From an uncultured Pelagibacteraceae bacterium (GTDB lineage: Bacteria > Pseudomonadota > Alphaproteobacteria > Pelagibacterales > Pelagibacteraceae): a stretch of DNA of 64,000 nt. Numbering within the stretch: position 1 is the stretch's first letter; each line of letters begins with the position of its first letter. The notes under the pieces were generated by a model that had not been told where the DNA came from, did no database searches, and saw only the letters and a program-made list of their open reading frames with translations. The DNA is taken from positions 1 to 64,000 of the forward strand of contig CACGED010000002.1 in NCBI GenBank assembly GCA_902571975.1, given 5' to 3'. Made by a program: the position numbers and the translations under genes. This document shows, one piece after another, positions 1 through 9,554 of this stretch.

Positions 1-475
1 GAGCTATATCTTTAGAAACTTTTTTTGATGCTTCAAATGCTAATTTGTTACTTCCTCCAGTTATAAAATTTTCGAAGTTTTTATTTGGATCTATTCTATT
101 ATATTGAAGATATGAGTCTTTTATAAAAGATACATTATCATTATTAGTTTTAAAGGAATTTTGGGATAAAGTATTTGTCTCACTAATTTCAGTTTCGTTA
201 TTATTTTTTATTATGAATTCAATCCTTACCAAGTCTTTTTTGTATTCTTTAATTGTTTGTAATATTTGGTCTAAATATCTTGACACTATCCAATCTCTTA
301 TAAATCTTGTTGAGACTGAAAATAAAATATAATTGTGAAATTCTTCAACTAGTTCAATTTTTTTTATCCAACTTTCAAAAATATCGTTTCCAAGTTTGTC
401 TCGTAAATCTTTTTTAATACTTTGCCAATCAATTTTCTTTTCGAGTGCTTTATTGTTTTGTAAATTATTTTTCAT
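1..475 (-). CDS. dnaA: Chromosomal replication initiator protein DnaA, N-terminal part (truncated by window edge)
   Basis: Reverse-strand translation begins MKNNLQNNKALEKKIDWQSIKKDLRDKLGNDIFESWIKKIELVEEFHNYILFSVSTRFIRDWIVSRY, a DnaA domain I pattern; open to the left edge; adjacent to rpsT. Confidence 0.85.
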   Translation of the reverse strand, partial: MKNNLQNNKALEKKIDWQSIKKDLRDKLGNDIFESWIKKIELVEEFHNYILFSVSTRFIRDWIVSRYLDQILQTIKEYKKDLVRIEFIIKNNNETEISETNTLSQNSFKTNNDNVSFIKDSYLQYNRIDPNKNFENFITGGSNKLAFEASKKVSKDIA

Positions 476-743
476 GAGGGAATTCCACTTAAGACTTATG
501 AAAAATTATTGCAATAAGTTTATTTGTAAAAATAAAAATAAATAAAATTTATAATTGAATAAATTTCTAATTGAATTTTTTTAAAATTGATATTGCAACC
601 TATTGGGGTATGAAATTAAAAATTTAAAATTTTACTATATCTATATCTTGTAATTTTTTAAATTAATCTTTTAGATGTAGTAATGAATAAGACAATTGTA
701 CGTTTAAGTTGTATACAAAAAAACTTTTACTTATTAGAGGTTG

Positions 744-1004
744 TTACAAAGAATTAATTTTTTTTGTAATTCTCGACACATTCCTTGAGGCGTTTTGTCT
801 TTTAATAATTCCTGTTTTTGCAATTGACATCAACTCTGAATTTAGCTTCGGTAAAAATGCTAAAGCTTCTTTTTTATCCTTTTTTTCAATTATAGCGTTC
901 ATTTTTTTCAATGCACCTCTATAACGACTCTTTCTAGATCTGTTAACAGCTGTTTGTCTTTTAATTTTTCTTGTACGTTTAATTGCTGATTTTGTATTCG
1001 CCAT
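744..1004 (-). CDS. rpsT: 30S ribosomal protein S20
   Basis: MANTKSAIKRTRKIKRQTAVNRSRKSRYRGALKKM is the S20 signature. Confidence 0.97.
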   Translation of the reverse strand: MANTKSAIKRTRKIKRQTAVNRSRKSRYRGALKKMNAIIEKKDKKEALAFLPKLNSELMSIAKTGIIKRQNASRNVSRITKKINSL

Positions 1005-1054
1005 AAGCGTGAGTGTATATCTTCAGATAATGATTGGGTCAATACAATAATTGT

Positions 1055-1921
1055 TTATTTTTGACATAAATTACAAAAAAAACTAGACCTATTTGAAATA
1101 AATTTTTTATGTATTGTTCCTTTGCAACTATATTTTAAACATTTTTTATTTTCTCTTTGGTAAACATTAAAATTTTTTTGAAAAGAACCTTGATCTCCAC
1201 TTGTATTCATAAAATCCCTTATACTCGATCCTCCTTTCTCAATCGCTTTTCTCAAAACTATTTTAGAAAAATGAGAAATTTTTTGACAATCATTTAAACT
1301 AAGTGAACTTACCCCTTTAGATGGTAAAATCTTGCATAAAAACAATATTTCACTTGCATAAATGTTGCCAATTCCTGAAACAAAATTTTGATCAATTAAA
1401 AAATTCTTAATATTTTTTTTTTTATTTTTAAAATAATTAAAAATATAATTTTTATCAAACAAAGGATCAAAAGGTTCTGGTCCATATTTTCTAAAGATAT
1501 TATTTATCTCCTCATCATTTTTAAAATAAGAAAAATAACCAAATCTTCTTGGATCATTATAAATTAATTTGAAGTTATCAATTTTGATTTCTACATGATT
1601 GTGCTTTTTAGGTAATAATGGAGAATGATAAAAACTGGTGTTTGTTATGGAATTCTTTTTTCTAGATTTACTAATTAAATGAATAGTTCCTGACATTCCA
1701 AGATGAATCATTAAATTAGACCTATCTTCAAATTTGAGTATTAAATGTTTTGAAAATCTGTCTACTTTAATAATTTTTTTTTTTACTATATTTTTTTCAA
1801 AATTTTTTGGGATCTTAAACCTTAAATTTCTATTTTTTATTAATATGTCTTTAATAATCTTTCCTGTAATACTCTTATTCAAAGATTGTTTGACGATTTC
1901 TACTTCTGGTAATTCAGGCAT
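1055..1921 (-). CDS. mutM: Formamidopyrimidine-DNA glycosylase
   Basis: MPELPEVE N-terminus; C-terminal zinc finger CLKYSCKGTIHKKFISNRSSFFCNLCQK. Confidence 0.97.
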   Translation of the reverse strand: MPELPEVEIVKQSLNKSITGKIIKDILIKNRNLRFKIPKNFEKNIVKKKIIKVDRFSKHLILKFEDRSNLMIHLGMSGTIHLISKSRKKNSITNTSFYHSPLLPKKHNHVEIKIDNFKLIYNDPRRFGYFSYFKNDEEINNIFRKYGPEPFDPLFDKNYIFNYFKNKKKNIKNFLIDQNFVSGIGNIYASEILFLCKILPSKGVSSLSLNDCQKISHFSKIVLRKAIEKGGSSIRDFMNTSGDQGSFQKNFNVYQRENKKCLKYSCKGTIHKKFISNRSSFFCNLCQK

Positions 1922-1954
1922 TTCATACTATATTAGTGCTTTAATATAATTTAT

Positions 1955-2659
1955 ATGCAACAAAATCTTCAAAATAAAGCAGGACTCGTTGAAGGAGTAT
2001 TTAATAAAGTTTACGATAAATATGATTTGATGAACGATTTTATGTCCTTTGGAATTCATAGGCTTTGGAAAAAAAACCTTATGAATTGGATGAAACCAAC
2101 GAAAGACAAAAAATATTTGGATGTTGCTTGTGGCACTGGCGATTTAGGCAAATTATTTTTAGATTATACAGACAAAAATGGAGAAATTATCTCCTCAGAT
2201 TCGAATAGCAAAATGATTGAAAAAGGTAAAAAAAGACTGAGCAGGTATAAAAATATAAAATGGGTTGTTGCAGAGGCAGAAAAATTGCCATTCAAAAATG
2301 ACACTTTTGATTTTTATACAATTAGTTTTGGTTTGCGAAATACAAAAAATTTAAATAAATCTTTATCAGAAGCCTATAGAGTTCTTAAGCCAGGTGGAAG
2401 GTATTTGTGTTTAGAATTTTCAAAAATTCAAAATTCTAATTTAGATTTTTTATACAAAAATTACTCGAAAATAATTCCTCATATAGGAAAAGCAGTTGTT
2501 GGTGATAAAGACCCTTATGAATATTTAACCAAAAGTATAGAAGAATTTGTTAATCAGGAAGAATTGATCAATTTAATGAAAAAAAATAATTTTAAAAATT
2601 GTTCATATAGAAATTTATCTGGTGGAATAGTAGCTATTCATTCTGGTTGGAAAATATAA
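1955..2659 (+). CDS. ubiE: Ubiquinone/menaquinone biosynthesis C-methyltransferase
   Basis: VFNKVYDKYDLMNDFMSFGIHRLWK and YLDVACGTGDL motifs; followed by ubiB. Confidence 0.95.
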   Translation: MQQNLQNKAGLVEGVFNKVYDKYDLMNDFMSFGIHRLWKKNLMNWMKPTKDKKYLDVACGTGDLGKLFLDYTDKNGEIISSDSNSKMIEKGKKRLSRYKNIKWVVAEAEKLPFKNDTFDFYTISFGLRNTKNLNKSLSEAYRVLKPGGRYLCLEFSKIQNSNLDFLYKNYSKIIPHIGKAVVGDKDPYEYLTKSIEEFVNQEELINLMKKNNFKNCSYRNLSGGIVAIHSGWKI

Positions 2660-4227
2660 TGTTCAAAAGATTAATTACATTATTCAAACTTGGCAGAAAA
2701 CTCTCTAAATCTGATGTTTTAAGTATTGTATCAAAATTTAATAAACCACCTTTATTAATAAGTGTAATATTTAAATTACTTTCCTTTTCTTTTACTAAAA
2801 AAGATGTGTCATTTGATAATTTAACTGAAGGCGAAAAATTATCTAATTCATTAGCGTCTATGGGTACAACATTTATTAAACTTGGCCAGTTTTTAGCCAC
2901 AAGGCCTGACATAATAGGAGATAAATTATCAAAGGAACTAGAAAATTTACAAGATAAACTTCCACCTTTTTCACAATCAAAAGCTAAAGAAATGATTAAA
3001 AAAGATTTAGGTGATGAACTATATAATTCAATAATTAATATAAGTGAACCAGTTGCTGCTGCCTCAATTGCTCAAGTACATAAAGCTCAAATTAACGATA
3101 ATGGAGTTATTAAAAATGTAGCAATAAAAATATTAAGACCAGATATTAAAAAAATTTTTTATGAAGAAGTAGATGCTTTGATGCTTTTTGCCTATATTAT
3201 TGAGTCATTAATCAAAAAAACCAAACGATTAAAGCTAGTTGAGGTAGTTTTTTTATTAAAAGAGATTACCAGTCTAGAGATGGATTTAAGATTTGAAGCC
3301 GCTGCAGCTAACGAATATGCAGAAAATACCAAAAATGATGCAGGTTTTGAAGTTCCCAAGATCTATTGGGATTATACAAGCGAAAACGTAATGACACTGG
3401 ATTGGATTGATGGCGTATCTATTAGAGAGACGGAAGAGCTAGAGAAAAGATCAATTGATACAAAAAAAATTGCCACTGACATAATTCAACATTTCTTAAG
3501 ACATGCTGTAAGAGACGGTTTTTTTCATGCAGATATGCACCAAGGAAATATCTTTGTAAATGAAAGTGGTCAAATTGTTCCTATAGATTTTGGTATCATG
3601 GGAAGGCTAGATAATGTCAGTAAAAGATTTTTAGCTGAAATTTTATTTGGTTTTATACAAAGAGATTATAAAAAAGTTGCAGAAGTGCATCTAGCAGCAG
3701 GACTAGTCCCGAATAATGTACCTGTCAATGATCTTGCTCAGGCATTAAGATCAATTGGGGAACCAATTTTTGGACACTCTATAAAAAATATTTCAGGGGG
3801 AAAACTTTTAAAACAACTTTTTGATGTTACCGAAAAATTTAATATGCAAACCCAACCTCAGTTACTTATGTTACAAAAAACAATGGTAGTAGTTGAAGGA
3901 GTTGCAAGAAGATTAAACCCTGAGACAAACATATGGGAAACATCAAAACCTGTTCTAGAAAAATGGCTAAAAGAAACTAAGGATCCTATAAATTCAATTA
4001 ATGAAACTTTAAAGGATTCTGTGGAAGTATTAAAACGTCTTCCAAATTTACCTGAAGTAATGGATAAAGCAAACCAAGCACTTAATTACCTTGCAAGTGG
4101 TCAAATACCCCAAAATTCTAACTCTTATAATGAACTAAATACTAAAAAAGAAGAAATGAAGTCATTTAGAAACCAATCTATTATTGGCTTATTATCTCTT
4201 GTAATTTTAACTCTATTGGTATTTTAA
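2647..4227 (+). CDS. ubiB: Ubiquinone biosynthesis kinase-like protein UbiB (ABC1/ADCK family)
   Basis: SMGTTFIKLGQFLATRPD, AAASIAQVHKA and FHADMHQGNIFV motifs. Confidence 0.95.
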   Translation: MENIMFKRLITLFKLGRKLSKSDVLSIVSKFNKPPLLISVIFKLLSFSFTKKDVSFDNLTEGEKLSNSLASMGTTFIKLGQFLATRPDIIGDKLSKELENLQDKLPPFSQSKAKEMIKKDLGDELYNSIINISEPVAAASIAQVHKAQINDNGVIKNVAIKILRPDIKKIFYEEVDALMLFAYIIESLIKKTKRLKLVEVVFLLKEITSLEMDLRFEAAAANEYAENTKNDAGFEVPKIYWDYTSENVMTLDWIDGVSIRETEELEKRSIDTKKIATDIIQHFLRHAVRDGFFHADMHQGNIFVNESGQIVPIDFGIMGRLDNVSKRFLAEILFGFIQRDYKKVAEVHLAAGLVPNNVPVNDLAQALRSIGEPIFGHSIKNISGGKLLKQLFDVTEKFNMQTQPQLLMLQKTMVVVEGVARRLNPETNIWETSKPVLEKWLKETKDPINSINETLKDSVEVLKRLPNLPEVMDKANQALNYLASGQIPQNSNSYNELNTKKEEMKSFRNQSIIGLLSLVILTLLVF

Positions 4228-4235
4228 TTCTCTTC

Positions 4236-5426
4236 ATGAAAAATAAAAAAATACTTCTAATCATATGTGGAGGAATATCTGCGTACAAAAGCTTAGAAGT
4301 GATAAGAGGTTTAAAAAAAAGAGATGTAAGCATTAAAACAATACTTACAAAGAGTGGTAAAAACTTTGTAACACCTCTGTCTATTTCATCACTTTCTCAG
4401 GAAAAAGTATATGAAGACATATTCAGTGCAGAAAATGAGGCTGAAATGGATCATATTTCACTTTCTAGATGGGCAGATTTAATATTAATTGTGCCTGCAA
4501 CAGCAAATACAATCTCAAAATTAAGTTATGGATTAACTGACGATCTTGCCTCTACTGTTGTTTTAGCATCAAATAAACAAGTATTTTTAGTACCTGCTAT
4601 GAATGTCAGAATGTGGGAACACAAATCAACTAAAGATAATTTATCAAAATTAAAAAGTTATGGTTATAGGATAATTGGCCCTGAAATTGGGGATATGGCT
4701 TGTGGAGAGTATGGAAAAGGAAAAATGTCAGAACCTTCATATATATTTAAGACTATAGAAAATTATTTTAAAAATATTGAAAAAAATAAAAAATATAAGG
4801 CATTAGTTACAGCTGGACCTACTAAAGAATTTATAGATCCAGTAAGATTTATAACTAATAAATCAAGTGGAAAACAAGGTTATGAAATAGCTAAATCGTT
4901 AAGAGATAATGGTTTTGAAACAACGCTTATTTCTGGAGAAACAAATTTGGACCCGGTTGAAGGGGTTAACTTTATTTCAGTTAAAACTGCAGAAGAAATG
5001 TTTAGAGAAACTCTCAGAAATCTACCAACTGATGTTGCTATTTTTAATGCAGCGGTAGCTGATTTCAAAGTTAAAGAGATTAATAATGAAAAAATTAAAA
5101 AAAGTGAATATTTAGATCTTAAATTAGAAAAAAATATTGATATTTTATCAAACATATCAAATCATAATTCTCTTAGACCAAAAATTACAATCGGATTTGC
5201 GGCTGAATCACAAAATCTTGAGATAAATTCAAAGAAAAAATTAGACCAAAAAAATTGTGATTGGATTATTGCAAATGATATTTCTAATAAAACAATAGGT
5301 TTTGACTCTGATGATAATGAAGTTTCTATATTTTATAAAAATAAAGAAAGTGAAAAGTTATTTAAGAAAAACAAATCTTTAATAGCATCTGAGATAGTGG
5401 ATAGAGTTATCTCTGAGCTTAATTAA
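4236..5426 (+). CDS. coaBC: Bifunctional phosphopantothenoylcysteine decarboxylase / phosphopantothenate-cysteine ligase
   Basis: GGISAYKSLEVIRGL, PAMNVRMWEH and VTAGPTKEFIDPVRFITNKSSGKQGYEIA motifs. Confidence 0.95.
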   Translation: MKNKKILLIICGGISAYKSLEVIRGLKKRDVSIKTILTKSGKNFVTPLSISSLSQEKVYEDIFSAENEAEMDHISLSRWADLILIVPATANTISKLSYGLTDDLASTVVLASNKQVFLVPAMNVRMWEHKSTKDNLSKLKSYGYRIIGPEIGDMACGEYGKGKMSEPSYIFKTIENYFKNIEKNKKYKALVTAGPTKEFIDPVRFITNKSSGKQGYEIAKSLRDNGFETTLISGETNLDPVEGVNFISVKTAEEMFRETLRNLPTDVAIFNAAVADFKVKEINNEKIKKSEYLDLKLEKNIDILSNISNHNSLRPKITIGFAAESQNLEINSKKKLDQKNCDWIIANDISNKTIGFDSDDNEVSIFYKNKESEKLFKKNKSLIASEIVDRVISELN

Positions 5427-5429
5427 GTA

Positions 5430-5867
5430 ATGGTGAAGGTTTTATTTAAGAGACTTAACCAAAAAGCAAAACTTCCAAGTTATAAAACTAGTGGATCTTC
5501 GGGTATGGATCTGATGGCATGTATAGATGAACCTATTACAATTAAACCAAATGAGTCGATGTTGATACCAACAGGTATTGCAATTGCAATTCCTGAAGAT
5601 ACAGAGGTTCAAATTAGACCAAGATCTGGCCTTGCCGCAAAATCAAGTATTAGTGTGCTAAATACACCAGGTACAATTGATAGTGATTATAGAGGAGAGC
5701 TAAAAATTATTTTATTTAACCATGGTAAAGACAAATTTACTGTCAATGATGAAGATAGAGTTGCTCAAATGGTTTTAATGCCTATTTTAAAAGTAGAAAT
5801 TGAAGAAACAAATGAATTACCAGAGACAATCAGAGGGTCTGGAGGATTTGGATCTACTGGTAAATAG
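5430..5867 (+). CDS. dut: dUTP diphosphatase
   Basis: SGMDLMACID, RPRSGLAAK, GTIDSDYRGEL and C-terminal RGSGGFGSTGK motifs. Confidence 0.97.
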   Translation: MVKVLFKRLNQKAKLPSYKTSGSSGMDLMACIDEPITIKPNESMLIPTGIAIAIPEDTEVQIRPRSGLAAKSSISVLNTPGTIDSDYRGELKIILFNHGKDKFTVNDEDRVAQMVLMPILKVEIEETNELPETIRGSGGFGSTGK

Positions 5868-5870
5868 TAA

Positions 5871-6620
5871 ATGTTTAGTAACAAGGACCTAGAGAGATAT
5901 TCAAGACAGATTGTTTTAAAAAAAGTTGGGATTTTAGGTCAAAAAAAAATTCAAAATGCTAAAGTTTTAGTTGTTGGGTGTGGTGGCTTAGGGACACCAG
6001 TTATTGATTTACTTTGTCGAGCAGGTATTGGTGAAATTGGTATGATGGACCATGATAAAGTGAGTATTTCAAATTTACATCGACAAGTTATGTTCAATTC
6101 TGATGATGTTGGAAAATATAAAGTTAATATTTTAAAAAAAAAAATTAATAAAATTAATAAAAAGATAAAAGTAAAAATATATAAAGTTAAAGCAGAGGAT
6201 AAAAATTTAGGAAAAATTCTGAAACAGTATGATGTTATTGTTGATGGCACTGATAATTTTAAGGCAAAATTTCTTTTAAATAAATTTTCGTTAAAGTATA
6301 AAAAAAAACTAATTATTGGGGCTATAAGTAAATTTGAAGGACATATTTTTACATTTGATTTTAATTTAAAGAAAAGTCCCTGTTTGAAATGTTTCTATCA
6401 AGGAGAACCAGCAGAAGGAGTTTTGGATTGTGAAACAGATGGTATATTGGGATCAACGGCAGTTATTACAGGTAGCCTACAGGCCAATGAGGTTCTGAAG
6501 GCAATTTTAAATGTTGGTAAAAATTTAAATTCCCATATTTTAATAATAGATTTATTAAATCTTAAATTTAGAAAAGTATTATTTAGAAAAAGCAAAGGAT
6601 GTATATGCGAAAATATTTAA
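5871..6620 (+). CDS. ThiF/MoeB/HesA-family adenylyltransferase (E1-like)
   Basis: RYSRQIVLKKVGILGQKKIQNAKVLVVGCGGLGTPVIDLLCRAGIG; CLKCF and CICE zinc-binding cysteines. Confidence 0.9.
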   Translation: MFSNKDLERYSRQIVLKKVGILGQKKIQNAKVLVVGCGGLGTPVIDLLCRAGIGEIGMMDHDKVSISNLHRQVMFNSDDVGKYKVNILKKKINKINKKIKVKIYKVKAEDKNLGKILKQYDVIVDGTDNFKAKFLLNKFSLKYKKKLIIGAISKFEGHIFTFDFNLKKSPCLKCFYQGEPAEGVLDCETDGILGSTAVITGSLQANEVLKAILNVGKNLNSHILIIDLLNLKFRKVLFRKSKGCICENI

Positions 6621-7054
6621 TACTTTCATTTTTTTTTCTTTTACCATTTTCATCGTTCGCTCAAGAAAATAATTATTTTCTGATGTTAAAAAATAAAAAA
6701 GTAAATGTTAGATACGGTCCAAGCTTTGATTATCCAATTAAATATGTTTATAGAAAGATAGAATTACCTCTAAAAGTAATCGATAAAAAAGAAAATTTCA
6801 GAAGAGTTATTGATCATAAAAAAAATAGTGGTTGGATCCATATTTCACAATTGAGGAATTCACGTTCTATAATCACCAAATCTGAAAAAATTCTATTTAG
6901 AAAACCTACGAAATATTCAAAACCATTGGCAAAGTTGGATAAGGGTCGTCTTTTAAAAGTTATTAAATGCGAAGAAAAATGGTGTAATATAAGTTCGGGC
7001 GATTACTCAGGTTGGATTTTGAAAGATGACAAAATTTGGGGTATCGTTAATTAA
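6599..7054 (+). CDS. Secreted bacterial SH3-domain protein
   Basis: Signal peptide (YLILSFFFLLPFSSFAQ) and two SH3-like repeats (KKVNVRYGPSFDYPI..., KILFRKPTKYSKPLAKLDKG...GWIL). Confidence 0.8.
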   Translation: MYMRKYLILSFFFLLPFSSFAQENNYFLMLKNKKVNVRYGPSFDYPIKYVYRKIELPLKVIDKKENFRRVIDHKKNSGWIHISQLRNSRSIITKSEKILFRKPTKYSKPLAKLDKGRLLKVIKCEEKWCNISSGDYSGWILKDDKIWGIVN

Positions 7055-7652
7055 AGTCTGCAGAAAGAGCTTTAATATTATCTTCCGAAAATTTAGTTGT
7101 GTGTGAATATTCTTTATGATCAATACCTACTTCAATTGAATTATTTTGGTCTTTGAACTTATTTACTTGATCATCTGAAAATTTAAAATGTATAAATTGA
7201 ACTGAAGATGCTTTTCCATCCTCTGAAGTTCTATCAACATCCATTTCTGGAACTGCATAAATTTTTTCGTCCCCAACTTTAATAAATATATTATTTTCTA
7301 CTCCACCTAACTTTCCAAGAAACTCTGCTCTTATAATTGGATTGTCTATCTCAAACATTAAAGTGGCAACTAATTCTTTTCCATTAGGGATTAAAGGATT
7401 ATAAGCTGCAAGTTCATCTGCAACTTGTTCGTCTCCACCCTTTTCAATATAAAGCATTTCTTGTACCTGAGCTATCATTGTTTCATAACATTCAAAATAA
7501 AATGTTGCATAAGGACCTAGAAGAATTCTTCTATTCTTTTTAAATTCAACTAATTCTTTTCTCATTTGTCTTCTAACTTTTATGTATGCATCTAAAGGTA
7601 AAAGATCTTCTTTTGTAATAATTTTTTGTTCTTTTGACATTCTATAATCCAT
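7047..7652 (-). CDS. DUF3501-family protein
   Basis: KKNRRILLGPYATFYFECYETMIAQVQEMLYIEKGG..., in an operon with Fe-S oxidoreductase and rubrerythrin as expected for DUF3501. Confidence 0.8.
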   Translation of the reverse strand: MDYRMSKEQKIITKEDLLPLDAYIKVRRQMRKELVEFKKNRRILLGPYATFYFECYETMIAQVQEMLYIEKGGDEQVADELAAYNPLIPNGKELVATLMFEIDNPIIRAEFLGKLGGVENNIFIKVGDEKIYAVPEMDVDRTSEDGKASSVQFIHFKFSDDQVNKFKDQNNSIEVGIDHKEYSHTTKFSEDNIKALSADFN

Positions 7653-8967
7653 AACTTTTTGAGACTATCTCGATTGGGTGCACAGCTTCATCGCTAACAA
7701 TATTTGTGTCATCAGCTAACTGCTTGATATGCTTACCAGCCAATGGACAGTCAGATGCCATATATTTATTATTTTTTCTTTTAACAGTGCTTGCGGTAGT
7801 TTTGCCCACTTTATTTGCGATATCATGAGTTTCTTTCATAATGCCAAAGGTTCCACCATGACCAGCACACCTTTCAACAACATCTAATTTAATATTTGGA
7901 ATTAATTTAAGCATATCTCTTGCCTTATTACCCATATTTTGTGCTCTAGCATGACAAGCATTATGTACTGTTACTCCTCCATCAATTTCTTTCAAACCAT
8001 CAACTAAACCCTCTTTATTTGCAATATCCATAACATATTCATCAATATCGAGAGTATTTTGAGAAAGTTTTTTAATTATTCCATCATTTGGCATCAATAA
8101 AGGCCATTCGAACTTTAACATTAATCCACAACTTGCTGTTAAGGTTACTACTTTATAATCTTTTTCGACATATTTGATTAATTCTCTTGAAACTAACTCT
8201 GCTTGCTTTGTTACTTGATCTAGATCTGCTTGCTCTAGATAAGGCATGCCACAACAGCCCGCATAAGAGTGTTCTACTTCTACATTATTATGATGAAGCA
8301 CTTTTAAAGCTGCCTCTCCAGTTTTTTTCTTGTTAAAATTAACAAAACACGTGGAATAAATTACAACTTTTCTTTCTTTATGTTTTGGTAAAATATTTTT
8401 TTTAAATTTTTTAAAATAATTTGCGAATGTTTCTTTATTATATTTTGGTAAAATAGCTCTTTTATCTATTCCAGTAAAAAATTCTAAAACTTTTCTAGCA
8501 AATTTATTTTTGGCATTAGTAATCCAATTTATAAAAAAGCTAAAAAATATTCCTATTTTTGAATTTCTATCTATTTGAGTTAGTTGGTTAGCAGTTTTTG
8601 AAATATCACCATTTTTTCTTTGGGCCGTTCTATATCTCAACATCAAATGTGGAAAATCTAAATCAAATTCATGTGGTGGTACATAAGGACATTTAGTCAT
8701 GAAACACATGTCACATAAAGTACAGGCATCTACAACTGGTTTAAACTTATCACTTGAAAGATCTGATACTTCACCTCCTTCAGTTTCATCGATATAGTCA
8801 AATAATTTTGGAAAACTATCACACAAATTAAAACATCTTCTACATCCATGACAGATATCAAATACTCTTCTCATTTCCTGATCAATTTTTTCAGGACTTA
8901 TAAAATCTGGATCTCTGAATTTTAATGGATGCCTTGTAGGTGCTTGTGTGCTGCCTTCTTTACTCAT
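7642..8967 (-). CDS. Heterodisulfide reductase/GlpC-like Fe-S oxidoreductase
   Basis: CHGCRRCFNLC and CTLCDMCFMTKCP ferredoxin motifs; CCG-domain sequence (SYAGCCGMPYLEQ, ERCAGHGGTFG). Confidence 0.9.
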   Translation of the reverse strand: MSKEGSTQAPTRHPLKFRDPDFISPEKIDQEMRRVFDICHGCRRCFNLCDSFPKLFDYIDETEGGEVSDLSSDKFKPVVDACTLCDMCFMTKCPYVPPHEFDLDFPHLMLRYRTAQRKNGDISKTANQLTQIDRNSKIGIFFSFFINWITNAKNKFARKVLEFFTGIDKRAILPKYNKETFANYFKKFKKNILPKHKERKVVIYSTCFVNFNKKKTGEAALKVLHHNNVEVEHSYAGCCGMPYLEQADLDQVTKQAELVSRELIKYVEKDYKVVTLTASCGLMLKFEWPLLMPNDGIIKKLSQNTLDIDEYVMDIANKEGLVDGLKEIDGGVTVHNACHARAQNMGNKARDMLKLIPNIKLDVVERCAGHGGTFGIMKETHDIANKVGKTTASTVKRKNNKYMASDCPLAGKHIKQLADDTNIVSDEAVHPIEIVSKSYGL

Positions 8968-8987
8968 AATTTTTTTGGATATGATTT

Positions 8988-9017
8988 TTTGTGGACGAGA
9001 GGGGTTTCGTCCACAAA
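8988..9017 (-). other. Intercistronic stem-loop between rubrerythrin and Fe-S oxidoreductase genes
   Basis: 8-bp perfect stem GTGGACGA (8991-8998) / TCGTCCAC (9007-9014), extended to 11 bp by flanking T/A pairs; no U-tract downstream on the minus-strand transcript. Confidence 0.75.
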
Positions 9018-9023
9018 TTTTGT

Positions 9024-9440
9024 TTAAGCGATGCTTTCTAAAGTCTTTTGAAATTTACCCGCGTGTGATTTTTCAGCTTTTGCTAAAGTCTCAAACCAAT
9101 CAGCTATTTCATCAAAACCTTCGTCTCTAGCTGTTTTAGCCATTCCAGGATACATATCTGTGTACTCGTGTGTTTCACCTTGAATTGCAGACTCAAGATT
9201 GGCTTTTGTTTCACCAATTGGCTTACCAGTTGCTGGATCACCTACTTCTTCTAAATATTCTAAGTGACCATGAGCATGTCCAGTTTCACCTTCTGCAGTT
9301 GATCTAAATACCGCTGCAACATCGTTAAAGCCTTCAACATCGGCTTTTTGAGCAAAATAAAGATATCTTCTATTTGCTTGGCTTTCTCCAGCAAATGCTT
9401 CTTTTAAATTTTCCTCTGTTTTACTACCTTTTAATGACAT
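9024..9440 (-). CDS. Rubrerythrin-family protein
   Basis: [45 protein letters not shown]...; paired ExxH ferritin-like diiron motifs. Confidence 0.95.
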   Translation of the reverse strand: MSLKGSKTEENLKEAFAGESQANRRYLYFAQKADVEGFNDVAAVFRSTAEGETGHAHGHLEYLEEVGDPATGKPIGETKANLESAIQGETHEYTDMYPGMAKTARDEGFDEIADWFETLAKAEKSHAGKFQKTLESIA

Positions 9441-9455
9441 ATTTACTCCTACTAT

Positions 9456-9470
9456 TAATAATGATTCTAA
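9456..9470. promoter_or_regulatory. Putative Fur-family (Irr/PerR-like) operator, site 1 upstream of rubrerythrin
   Basis: TAATAATGATTCTAA; differs at 2 positions from TTATAATTATTCTAA upstream of the adjacent regulator. Confidence 0.5.
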
Positions 9471-9509
9471 AGAGGTTTATATATAGAGGAATTATAATAT
9501 GTCAACAGT

Positions 9510-9524
9510 TTAGAATAAATATAA
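9510..9524. promoter_or_regulatory. Putative Fur-family operator, site 2 upstream of rubrerythrin
   Basis: TTAGAATAAATATAA (reverse complement TTATATTTATTCTAA); one mismatch to the regulator-proximal site. Confidence 0.5.
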
Positions 9525-9554
9525 TCTATTATTTAAACTACTGATATTATTAAA

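Noticed and set aside
476-743. Possible oriC next to dnaA
   Set aside because: AT-rich, but I saw no TTATNCACA-type DnaA boxes by eye; low GC alone is uninformative in this genome.
709-924. 71-aa plus-strand ORF over rpsT
   Set aside because: Antisense to the S20 gene; no recognisable domain.
6124-6172. Long A/T homopolymer and AATTAATAAA-type repeats
   Set aside because: Lysine/asparagine/isoleucine codons in a very AT-rich coding sequence with no frame disruption; not a functional repeat.
8948-9130. 60-aa plus-strand ORF over the rubrerythrin/Fe-S junction
   Set aside because: Antisense to two real genes and spans the intercistronic hairpin; no coding signature.
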